Assembly: GCF_019097595.1 (NCBI RefSeq)
Contig: NC_080714.1
Span: 9,216,759-9,280,758, forward strand
Reading direction: 5' to 3'
Source of the DNA: Hemibagrus wyckioides
Lineage: Eukaryota > Chordata > Actinopteri > Siluriformes > Bagridae
Length of the DNA stretch: 64,000 bases
A program made the translations under genes and the position numbers. Below, in pieces: positions 42,904-64,000 of the stretch (its first letter is position 1; the number at the start of each line of letters is the position of its first letter). Under the pieces are notes generated by a model. It was given only the letters and a program-made list of their open reading frames with translations, did not search any database and had not been told where the DNA came from.

Positions 42904-42952
42904 ATAGTTTATAGTTTATACTTATAGTTTATAGTTTATAGTTTATAGTTTA
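42904..42952. repeat. (TTTATAG)n heptamer repeat
   Basis: Seven copies of a 7-bp AT-rich unit ending exactly at the Tc1-type terminus at 42953. Confidence 0.85.
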
Positions 42953-43004
42953 TACACTGTATGGCCAAAAGTAGGCAGACACCTGACCATTTCATTCATT
43001 TGTG
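42953..43004 (+). mobile_element. left end of a Tc1-like fossil, split by a LINE
   Basis: TACACTGTATGGCCAAAAG opens a Tc1-type TIR; the element is interrupted at about 43005 by LINE sequence and resumes at about 43692. Confidence 0.75.
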
Positions 43005-43691
43005 GTTCTTCCACATTTACATTTACATTTCTGGTATTTGGTAGATGCTCTTATCCAGAGTGATACCCTAAAGAAAGGGTACAAAAGTGCTTTAAAGTCT
43101 CTATCAATGAAAACATTAACACTGGTTCAATAGGCCACAGACTTGAAAAACTGAGTTGTAAGTATGTACATACAATATATAAAACGGGAAAAAATAAGAG
43201 CTAGTGTTTCAGGAAGAGGTAGGTCTTCATCCATCATTTGAAGATGGTCAGTGACTCGGCTGTACATCTGGACATCTAGGGGAAGTTCATTCCACTACTT
43301 CGGTGCCAGAATAGTCTAGCTGTATACCTACCTCTTACCCTGAGAGATGGTGGGACCAGTCGGGCAGTGCTAGTGGATCTGAGGGAGCATGGTGCAGTAT
43401 GAGGAGTAATAAGATCTTTGAGGTAAGATGGTGGTGGTCCATTCTTGGCTTTGTAGGCAAGCATCAGTGTTTTGAATCTGATGCATGCAGCTACCGGAAG
43501 CCATGGAGGGAACATAGCAGTGGGGTGGTGTGGGAGTACAGGTTGAAAACAAGTCGTGCAGCAGCATTTTGAATCATTTGCAGTGGACGAATTGTGTTCA
43601 GAGGTAGACCTGCCAGTAAAGAGTTGCAGTAATCCAGTCTTGGAATGACCAGAGACTGAACAAGCACCTGAGTAGCCTGTGTGGATACTCC
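43005..43691 (-). mobile_element. 3' end of an L2-like LINE
   Basis: The minus strand encodes the C-terminus of a LINE reverse-transcriptase protein: WLPVAACIRFKTLMLAYKAK, NGPPPSYLKDLITPHTAP and TSTARLVPPSLRVRGRYTAR, then WHRSSGMNFP, with an upstream part broken by frameshifts. This is a 5'-truncated insertion inside a Tc1 fossil. Confidence 0.8.
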
Positions 43692-43835
43692 TCATACTTA
43701 TGTGAAGCAAACAATTGCATAAAATCCCTTTGTATGTTGTCATTTCCATTCACTAGAACTAAGGGACTCGAACCTGTTCCAGCACGGCAATGCCCCTGTG
43801 CACAAAGCAAATCTCTGCGAAATACAGCAATCTAG
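43692..43835 (+). mobile_element. right part of the interrupted Tc1-like fossil
   Basis: CATTTCCATTCACTAGAACT followed by the ...CAATGCCCCTGTGCACAAAG segment, i.e. the region of the second catalytic Asp (HGNAPVHKA-like), continuing the element that began at 42953. No right terminus seen. Confidence 0.75.
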
Positions 43836-44714
43836 AAGGATATCACTTTGTTGTCTGAGATTTCACCACACTCCAGAAGCCGTTATTTCTTTATATAATC
43901 CGCTTCAAGAACAACATGTACTGAATTATACTGAATAATCAACAACCTCGCTTGCTTGTGATGGTTTTATTGTATTGCTTGGGTTTTAATAACGTTCAGT
44001 GTGTGTATTGTAGCCCCTCAGGCTCTGTGTATGCTGACCATCATATGATATGATTAAGTGAAAAAGAGAAGTCTTTGTATTACTCACACAAACACGAAAA
44101 CACCCACAAACAAACAACACACAAAAGGAAATCCATAATGTAGCGTCTGTATTGTTACTGATCAACTTCCTAGCTTCAGACGCTGTAGAGATACGCTCGG
44201 CTTTATTCTGTCTTTTTCAGCAGAGGACACTAAGCCCGGTTTGGGTTCAGTGATCTGCAGGGAAAGAACTCAAAGGGTGCTTTATAAGGAGGAGATGGAT
44301 GATGTAATGCTTCAAAAATTGGGGAGTGTTGAGATCTTCGCATGAAGAATTCTGCTTAATCTGCAGAACTCAGATTCAGGAGACACCGAAACATACTGAG
44401 CACAAATGCTCTGCAACGTGTATATTAAAAAGTTGAACAATTATAATCAAATATTAAATGAATATTTATCTTTATGGACTCCTGACTGTTCTGTGATATG
44501 ATGAGTATTTAGATGCCATTAGAAGCTTTCTTATTAATGTATCTGAGCTCAAAGTGCACATTTTTGCTTAATTCAATGGTCTTTACGTCCAAATTTGGGT
44601 GAACGTGGTAAGAATTATAGCACTTTTAATTTTAAGGGACCAAAAGTATTTGGACAAACTGACATATCCCAGTCTCTCCTTGATTTTTTTTTTTTTTTTT
44701 TTTAAACCAGGAGA

Positions 44715-45064
44715 TGCTTGATTTTGGTTAGCACGTTTGCCTCACACCTCCAGCGTCCTGGGTTCGAGTCTCGCTCCTGCTCACTGTGTGTGTGGAGTTT
44801 GCATGTTCTCCCCGTGCTTGGTGGGTTTCCTCTGGGTGCTCCGGTTTCCTCCCACAGTCCAAAGACATGCTACTAGGCTGATTGGAGTCTCTAAATTGCC
44901 CGTAGTGTGTAAGTGAATCAGTGTGTGTGTGTGTGTGTGCCCTGTGATGGGTTGGCACTCTGTCCAGGGTGTATCCTGCCTTGATTCCCGATGACGCCTG
45001 AGATAGGCACAGGCTCCCCATGACCTGAGGATAGATCGGATAAGCGGTACAGACAATGAAATGA
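44715..45064 (+). mobile_element. tRNA-derived SINE nested in the Tc1 fossil
   Basis: Pol III A-box-like TGGTTAGCACG and B-box-like GGGTTCGAGTC, then the body common in teleost SINEs (GTGGAGTTTGCATGTTCTCC, CTCCGGTTTCCTCCCACAG) and tail GATAAGCGGTACAGACAATG. A 19-base poly-T precedes it. Confidence 0.85.
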
Positions 45065-46005
45065 AAAAATATTTTTTGCATTTTTTTTGAATTGGTGAAA
45101 TTGCAAGCACTAGGTTTCTTCTTTAAAACTTCTACCAGTGAAGACACGCGTAAAAGCACTAGTCATGTATGACGCAGAATGCACATTGTGATGACATCAC
45201 ATGACGCGTCTTGGCCAAAATCTGCTGAAAATTGTGTGATCATTTGGAAAAATTGTAAGCCCCTCCATATATATTGTGTAGTTTGCTTGATTTTGTGTTG
45301 AATTTCTACCGCCGCAGAACCCTTGAGGGACTGATAATCATAAATTAAATTGCCATTATTAATATTTGCTAAAAGTTTTAGCAATAATCCAAGTCTGGAA
45401 ACCATAAACCCTGGATGCTGATGCTCTGCCTAGCCTTTCTCTGCAGGTGTCTTTAGTTCCTTGTTGTTCTTTGTGTGTTTGACCTTCAGAAAGTAGAATC
45501 CATAATCAGTCGGTTTTGAGGTCAGGTGACCGACTTGGCCAGTGCAGAACATTGCATTGCTTTACCTTAAAAAAAATCTTTTAAAGTATGCTTCAGATCA
45601 CTGTCCATCTGCAACAATTTATGAAGGATGTGGCTCAAAGTGAGCAGATAATATAGTCCTATACACTTCAGAAATCATCGTGACAAACATCATCAATAAG
45701 CACAAGGGAAATCCAGTGGCAGCCGTACATGCTTACTCTATACCATGAGGTTAGAGGCTTACATACCATGCTTCTCTGTGTTCTTCTCTTTCCATCATTA
45801 TATACAAACTGACGTCTCTCATGTCTATAAAATGTTGTTCCAGGACTGTACTGGCTTTTTAAATGTCTGTTTTTGAGTCTTATCATTGGTTTCCATTTTG
45901 TGACTAACCTTCTAATATCACTCTGGTGAAGTCTTCTCTTTTAACTCCTGATCTGAGTCGGTTTCCATCCTCCTCCACGTCTTTAAGTGTTCCTAAGCTC
46001 ACCAG

Positions 46006-46060
46006 TGCAAACTTGTAAATTTTCCATTGGGATGAATAAAGTATCTATCTATCTTTTTAA
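46006..46060 (+). mobile_element. very short LINE 3' tail insertion
   Basis: CATTGGGATGAATAAAGTAT followed by (CTAT)n is the 3' end typical of several fish LINEs with a tetranucleotide tail. Only about 50 bp were inserted into the Tc1 fossil (extreme 5' truncation). Confidence 0.5.
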
Positions 46061-46861
46061 GAACATTCCAACTACTTGATTTGGCCAGACATTTTTTTTT
46101 CTTCTCTCCGATAGGTTTGTTTGGATTTTTCAGCATAATCATGGCTTGCTTCAATGGCAGTGACATGCTTTACACTTCATATTGAGAGATTTCAAATGTA
46201 AATGTGACTGAGATCAAGTCTAAACCTTCAGTCCGCTTACTTTTAAGTGAAACAATAAGGGAATAACACACATCCGGCCTTGAAACAGCTGAGACCATTG
46301 TCTGAGTACTCTTGGTTCCTTAAAAACGGGGTGAGCATGCATAAAAAAAGTTTGGCAGTTCCTACACTGTTCCTCTGATTTGGATGTGCATGCCTGCACT
46401 TTCAGCTCATATTCAGTGTTAAATGAAATCAACACACAGTCTCCAAAGCTCACAGGAAGTGAGAGCGTAGGAAGTAAACACCTCTAGAATTTTGGCATGG
46501 ACATTCAACCTGAAATACAATAGGGTAGTAAAAATCCAAATCCCACTCCTCACTCCTTAAAACCATGTGAAAGTGGAAAATTTCTAACCAATTCTGGAAG
46601 AGATCAAGGTCCCAGTGTGCTAGTGTAATCCATTGTTTAGAACTTGTGAGTGTTTGACTCCTTTTTTGACTGTGTGTGTGTGTGTGTGTGAAATGATGAG
46701 GTCACCATCTGCCACTGGGAAACCCCCTGTCTGTGCAGCCTGGAAACAAAAGTTCTTGTATAATGGACACCGAAGCTGAACCAATCACATCGGCCAGAAT
46801 CTCTCAAAGCCATAAACAGGAAACCGATCAATAAAATCCAGGAAGCTGACCAACATTTTAA

Positions 46862-49800
46862 GTCCCTTTTATTGATTTTTTTTTTTTTTTTTTAAACCAG
46901 CATGACTACCTTTACACAGCCGAGTACCCCTCTAAGGAAAACAAAACAACACTTTGTTTTTTTCTGGGTTAGTTCAGCAGTAATACATCGCTTAATAGCT
47001 AAACACATTTCTTTAACCAATCGAATTCTTTGTCCCCCCCCCCTCGCTCGTTTTCATTTCGAACCTGTTTCAAGCGGGTTTGTTTTCCGTTCTGTGTAAA
47101 AGTTCCATAGCTGAAGGATTACATGCATATGACATTTTCCACCACTGATCGATCATAATGCACATTATCGATAACAGTACTGTAAAAACAGTTCAAATAA
47201 ATACCAACATATGAATGAAGTCATTATCATTTTTTTTTTTTTTTATATAAAGTTATCAAACTCTCCTCGCGGATCAATACTGAACACAATGTGAATGTAT
47301 AAAGTTATCAGCTAGCTGAATAACACAACACTATCGCTTCCAGCAAACAGAAAAGCTCATTTGCTTTCGAAAATCAGCAGTGTGAATTGCACTTAATTGA
47401 CCTTTGTTTTCAGTTTTGCTCACTTCCCAAACATATTAATTGGGTTTATTTTCAATGCCTCAACAAACCAATTGTGACTTTCATGGCACTATTCAAGCTT
47501 GTTGATGCAAAATGTTTTCTGTTTCCTGAAATCACAATGCTTAAAGGATATGTTAAAACAACGGAAAAAAAAAAGGATAAACAAAAACAAAAACAAACGT
47601 AAATTAGACAAAAAGAGGACACGAGTTCGCTCATTTGTCAACAATACTATCAATACCACGTTACCTTCACCAAACAAAGCTATAGATACACCAGTCTCCA
47701 CCTGCAAACACCACACTAACGTGCAGCGTCTGTCAATTCTTTTGTTCATTACGAGGCAAATAGGACTAATTCTGATTCCCATCACTTGAATTTTTTTTTA
47801 TTTTATTTAAAAAAAGACCTTTTGCTAAAACCCCTGAATTTGCTAAAGGGCTCGCTGATCTCAAGAATTCCCTGCAATTTCATTGAACCTAATGTCTAAC
47901 AAAACACACGCTCGCAAAACTGATTGTGTGTCTTTTGCACTTATTGCTGCTTCTAAGCATCCTCTGAAGGAAGAAATTCTGGTCAATCCTCTTGCCTTCA
48001 GGAGAGGGAAACAACTACAAAGAACTAAAAACCCTAGGCTAGAATTCTCTCTTGAAACAATGAAAGGCACTACTGGTCAGAACGAAGAGCAAAACAAACT
48101 GAGAAAAAAAAAGAAAGAAAAAAAAACGAACGTAAATACTCAAAGGGTGGGCAAAGGGAGCGATTAAAAAAATAAAATAAAAAATAAAAATAAAAATCAC
48201 ACCCACCCGAGCAATTCTCTTCTTTCTGATCCGTTTTTATTTTTTTCCTCCTCGTATCACATAAAACAGTGTACCGAGACTTGGCACGATAAATAAAGAG
48301 AGAATGAGACCATTCCAATTTGGAATTAATTTTTCCGCTTTGCAGAGAATTCGTGAAATCAGCGATCCGTAAGAAAAGCTTGAGTAAAGCGCCGCTGCAG
48401 GACCAAAAAAAAAACCCCAACCGCTGTAGATTTTGTTCTTGCTTGAAGCGCGCTTTACTGTGTTAAGCCAAAAAAATATCATCAAGTTTCTCCATGTTCA
48501 CTTTGAACTATTCCTAAGAATAATAAATAGACAAAAAAGCCCAGCATCTGACCACCCGGGATTTTGTTTTAGAATATGGCAGTAGAATAAACAATGAAAG
48601 AAAACGAAAAAAAAAAAAAAAAAACCACACAAACAAAATGATCAAGTGAATATATAAAAAAAAAATATATATAAAATGCTAAAAATGCTCATGGATTCAT
48701 TTCACAGAATACAATAGGACTGGTTTGCAGTGTGAGTAGTTTTGGATATGTGAGTGGATCTCTGTCCTTTGCATACAGAGTGCATATATGGAGAAGAAAA
48801 TACTATTACTATTGATATATATATATGTAAATATATATATGTGGAGTATATAGTATATTTGAACTGACTCACAAACCAAAGCACTACAAACCTAACCCTA
48901 GATTAATAAAGAAAGCGATATACCTATATTAAAAGTGCACAGTTTACCAAACAAAACGACTAAAACGACTCGTTTCCGGTTTTTTCCGATCGGACTCTAA
49001 ACTCTTGTGGGCGGAGTTTAATTATTTGTGAGCGCAGGCTTCCTACTGAACTAAAAAATTGAAATAAAATACATAATTAAATGGTAATGATGCCTTTTAG
49101 TGTTTATAGCTCGTACTCATTCGTCAAAATATTTCCTGTGAGAATTAATAGATTGTAGAAAAAAATAAAATAAAATCAGATATTTTTGTCTTCCAGTGGA
49201 TTTCCTTTGGGCTAAAAGCAGAGTGAATTTATCAGCATGATGGAATGGCGACTTCCCCGCTCAACTAGGGGCTGAAATTTACTGCAAAATGAAAAAGAAA
49301 GAAAAGAATCGATATTAGAATGTTGAATTTTAAAAAGGAGTTGAAATGAATAAATTCGGTGGCATGCTGCCAGTGATGTGTGAAGAAATGGCTGCAAGCA
49401 GTGCAGAGAGCCAATGGAAAAGTCTGATTGGTCGGCTGAAATGAAGTAGAAGCGAGAGTATTAGCAGGTTAGTCACCAGAAAACCAACATGGCTGGTGTT
49501 TGAATTAGAATTTAAAGGATTTTTTAAAAAGTTTCAGGGGGAAAAAAACCAAAAAAAAAACCCCAGCAAGCACAGGAAAGCCACTGGCTCACAAATATTA
49601 AAACCCCGCCCATCTCCTGGTAAGACTCCACCCACATGTTGCATTGCGTGAGGTGGGTCATGCGTGTTAGTAAAAAGCCAGGTTGAATGCTGTGTGTGAG
49701 TCCGAGACATAAGGAAGAAGTTCCTCAGACTCGTATCACTAATCACGCGCCATTAATAATCAGAACGCTACGAGTCAAGCGTGACGTAATTAATGAATCG

Positions 49801-52074
49801 AAACGTAATTCGAATAAAATGATCTCCGAGTACATAACAAAAAGAACATTTTTTAGTATAAAATTCACCATTTTTGCCCTTTGATTTGAACAACTTGATC
49901 TCTGCACGTATCATAAAAAGTCTAACACTCCGTCTTAAGCTTTCGCTCGTCGCTTACGGGATGCATGGAGGAACAGAAAAGAGTGGTCAGATCCAAGCTG
50001 TGTGTTCACGTGAGTGTGAGAGAAGGATGAGAGCGATAGCTTTGTGTCTCTTTAATACAGTACGTTATCTAAAGGCCTAACGAGGGCTTTAAATGCAGCA
50101 CAGGCAGAAGCAGAGTTGAGGACTGAGGTCTTTACATCTTCCACAGATTCTCACACACACACACACACACACAATGTACTTCCTCTGGTTAGGAGGAAGC
50201 TAGCATGGGAAGGTTTTTTTTTTTTTACCTGAATAGTATTTCTTTACGAATATACAATACCTAATAATTTTGACTTTTCCTCGTCCGTCCTCAACCCTGC
50301 TTTTTAGGCTAATAAAGCTAAAAAAACGTTTTCATCGCCAGCATAAGTGTAAAATAACTACAAGCCCCACACGGTTTTTTTTTTTTGTTCATTTCCCTAG
50401 CATCAGCTTGCTATTTTAAAGCTTTATTTAGTTTATGAATCTACTCGTAGTGACGTGGTGCCGTGGAAATATCCAGCTTGTGAGTCACAAACTAGAATTG
50501 TAAACACGGCTGGCTTCCTTCACGCGCTGCTTCGGGACGTTACCGAAGCTCGTGTGAGAGGAGCGTGCATCATGATGGGACAATGTTATGGGAAGTGTAC
50601 CTGGCGGTGTTTAAAGGGAAAGTGGTGAGGCAGACAGAGCAAGCTGCTGACAATCTGCAAGGAGAGCGGTGATAGAAGCCAGGGAAAGGGTTTTCTTTTT
50701 TTGTTACGAGAGGATTCACTCGTGCGCACATGCAAGTATGCATTCACACACAAGCGCTGGGGGGGTGAGACAGAATGATGATGCAGATTAGCATTAGCTT
50801 TCAGACACAAAGGACAGGGCTTTACACTGAGAAATGGACAGTTGCCAATAGAAAGCAAAAGACAGGCACTTTTCCAAGGTGATGCTTTTTTGTTTGTTGT
50901 CACTCTTCGTTAATCGTTCGGCATCGTAACGAGTGTGCCTTGTGTGTTGTGCTCTTTTTTTTTTGTTGAATCATCACCAATCGAAGGTGTGTTTTGTTTT
51001 GTGTGTTTGTGTTTTTTTTTTTAAAGATCAGATCTGCCTTTTTTGTGTGGCGAAATGTGGAACCTGAGTCCCCTAGCAGAAGTGCACTTGAATTTGAGGG
51101 AGTGAGCTGATTTTCCCCTCCTCCTTTATGCTCCAGTGTTATTTATGGCTATGAAGGACTCTCTCCATGTTTGGGGGATGGATCTATGGAGAGAGAGGAA
51201 ACGCTCCTCTGTGATAATCATCCCCTCATGTAGAGCCCTGTTTATAAGTGTGCTCGAGGTGGAGACAGAACCTAGGACACTATGTTATATATGTATATAT
51301 ATTGTATATTTTTTGCAGCCAAGAATCTAGCAAATTGCATGCAAACAATTAGCTATATACGTCTTGGCCATAAGCTTGCCATTTTGAAAATAATAAAAAC
51401 TCTTGCCCCCACTCCTGCCTACCTCTAATTGATCAAGACAGAGCAGAAAAACGCTCCCAAATTTTCAGTACCCGTTGTTTTGCTTTCAGTTTTTTTTTTC
51501 CCCACTTCAACGCCAGTGGTCCTCCCCTATTGTTTTGAAGTAGGGGATTTGCATATAAAATTGTTTATATGTGTATACAATGTAAACATTAGTTACCTGA
51601 TTAGACAACGGGCTGCCGGGTATAAAGAATGCTTTTCTGAGGCAGGAGAGAGAGAGGGGGGGGGGAGAAGGACAGGAAGAAGGAAGGAGGATGTGTTAGA
51701 GAAAGGGAAAAGGGGAAGGAAATCTACCAAGGTGCGGATGGCAGCTAGGTATACATCACGACCACAACACGACGCCATTGCAGTACTAGTGGTCAGGAGA
51801 ACCATGTGCGCGCTAACATACACTCAGATATGGAGCTGCCACTTAATATACAGCACCGTGAATACAGAAGGAAGCAAACTGCCCTCTGCAAAACACATGA
51901 ATGGCAGCTATCATATTAGCCATCTTTTTTCACCTAGCTACTATCACACCGGTAGGCATAACATAAGGCATAGAGATACACACCGTACAGCAAATAGCGA
52001 GCGAGAGAGAGAGCACATGTGAGTGGGGCTTTGTACACCGAGAAGCACTGTTTGAAACATGCCACGCGACGCTT
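46862..52074 (-). other. bicd2: probable bicd2 3' UTR and downstream flank
   Basis: The 5.2 kb below the stop codon holds no recognisable transposon, in contrast with both neighbouring regions. It is AT-rich, with many homopolymer A/T runs, a (CA)n at 50153-50172 and short (TA) tracts near 48.8 kb. Minus-strand AATAAA signals are at 52079-52074 (overlapping the stop codon), 50428-50423, 48241-48236, about 47.8 kb and 46.87 kb. The true polyadenylation site cannot be chosen from sequence. Confidence 0.45.
51601..51636 (-). CDS. bicd2: candidate alternative terminal coding exon of bicd2 (short tail)
   Basis: A very strong acceptor (about 40 pyrimidines on the minus strand ending CTGCCTCAG at 51637) lies 546 bp below the internal donor at 52182. 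Joined in phase 0 it would add KSILYTRQPVV and a TAA stop at 51603-51601. This is a prediction only; the peptide is not known to be conserved, and another acceptor may be used. Confidence 0.3.
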   Translation of the reverse strand, partial: KSILYTRQPVV

Positions 52075-63412
<11,338 letters not shown>

Positions 63413-64000
63413 CTGTAGGACAAAAACAAAAGACGGTTTGACTGTTGACGTGTGGCCGAGAGAGAAAGAGGGCGATTTTCAGTTGTCATGGAAACCACAC
63501 ATTTCACGATGGCACTTTGGATGGCCAAGCGGACACAGATGGTCAGTGTGTGAGCAATGTATGTGTGTATGATAGTGGGAAACAGATGGTGATTACTCGA
63601 AAATCAGTAAATGCAGATAAAATCAGTCGATCCAGAATGACGGATAACACACAGGTATCAAATGCAGTATAAACATGATAACGTTTAAAAAAAGACAGGT
63701 ATAAACACACAGGTATCAAATGGATGGAGGTAAAAAGAATAGAAACCTCTGATGAGAGCCCTCTGGACTTGCCTGTGTAGTGCATTATGGAGGTATTGAC
63801 TGAATGGTGACAATGGTTTCTATTAATGGTTACCATTAATGATTAGTCCATGGCTATAAAAAAAGACTCAACTATTCCAAGTAGCAATGTTCTGTTTTGA
63901 ACTGGTTCGTCACGCTACCACGTTTAACTAGCATGACAAACACAGATGAAAAACACTGGTCAAGTCGGTGCTTCACTGATCAGACCAGAACAGTTAAATG

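Larger units (their letters stand above)
44520..46450 (-). mobile_element. long Tc1/mariner fossil with nested insertions
   Basis: Both end regions are recognisable (GGGACCAAAAGTATTTGGAC near 44.64 kb; TGATTTGGATGTGCATG near 46.38 kb). Central minus-strand coding remnants include WISLVLIDDVCHD (about 45.68 kb), a degraded catalytic-domain block. The element is interrupted by a SINE at 44.7-45.06 kb and by a LINE tail at 46.01-46.06 kb. Confidence 0.65.

Overview
This is vertebrate genomic DNA, almost certainly from a teleost fish. Genes are split into short exons with GT/GC-AG introns. Intronic and intergenic DNA is full of (CA)n and (GA)n microsatellites, fossil and deletion-derivative Tc1/mariner transposons, tRNA-derived SINEs of the type common in fish, and 3' ends of LINEs. 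The encoded proteins are clearly vertebrate. The species cannot be fixed from the window; the repeat mix would fit an otophysan such as a catfish.

Two protein-coding genes lie on the minus strand, one after the other. The upstream one (about 52.1-63.4 kb, 5' exons beyond the right edge) is bicd2, encoding the Bicaudal-D2 dynein/dynactin cargo adaptor. Seven exons give about 704 residues, from roughly human residue 150 to the C-terminus. The 5 kb below its stop codon is poor in transposons and probably holds the 3' UTR. The downstream gene is fgd3, a Cdc42 exchange factor of the FYVE/RhoGEF/PH family. Its first coding exon is near 38.4 kb, followed by a 30 kb first intron, then exons at 8.0, 5.7-6.3, 1.7, 1.1, 0.5 and 0.1 kb. 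The left edge cuts it in the middle of the DH (RhoGEF) domain, after about 447 residues. All reported exon junctions keep reading phase. No RNA gene, CRISPR array or other protein gene could be supported.

Layout: 0-8.2 kb, fgd3 exons plus two long minisatellites (3.8-5.4 and 6.4-7.2 kb). 8.2-38.4 kb, fgd3 intron 1: a candidate alternative promoter and exon at 20.0-20.9 kb, several miniature DNA transposons, Tc1 relics, a tRNA-Glu-derived SINE, a 27-bp minisatellite of 1.4 kb, and a possible TATA-bearing small reading frame at 35.1-35.4 kb. 38.4-38.9 kb, fgd3 first exon with a (GA)n tract just upstream. 39-46.9 kb, intergenic, dominated by nested Tc1/LINE/SINE insertions, including an inverted duplicate of a segment at 28 kb. 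46.9-52.1 kb, probable bicd2 3' UTR. 52.1-64 kb, bicd2 exons and introns.

The two products work in different systems: BICD2 links Rab6 vesicles and nuclear-pore cargo to dynein, while FGD3 activates Cdc42 and shapes actin. Their adjacency reflects an old syntenic pair (bicd-fgd) rather than a shared pathway. The most interesting points are a probable conserved alternative BICD2 C-terminus made by retention of a GTAAGT donor, a GC-AG intron in bicd2, two alternative fgd3 5' ends, and an aberrantly duplicated transposon-plus-flank segment.
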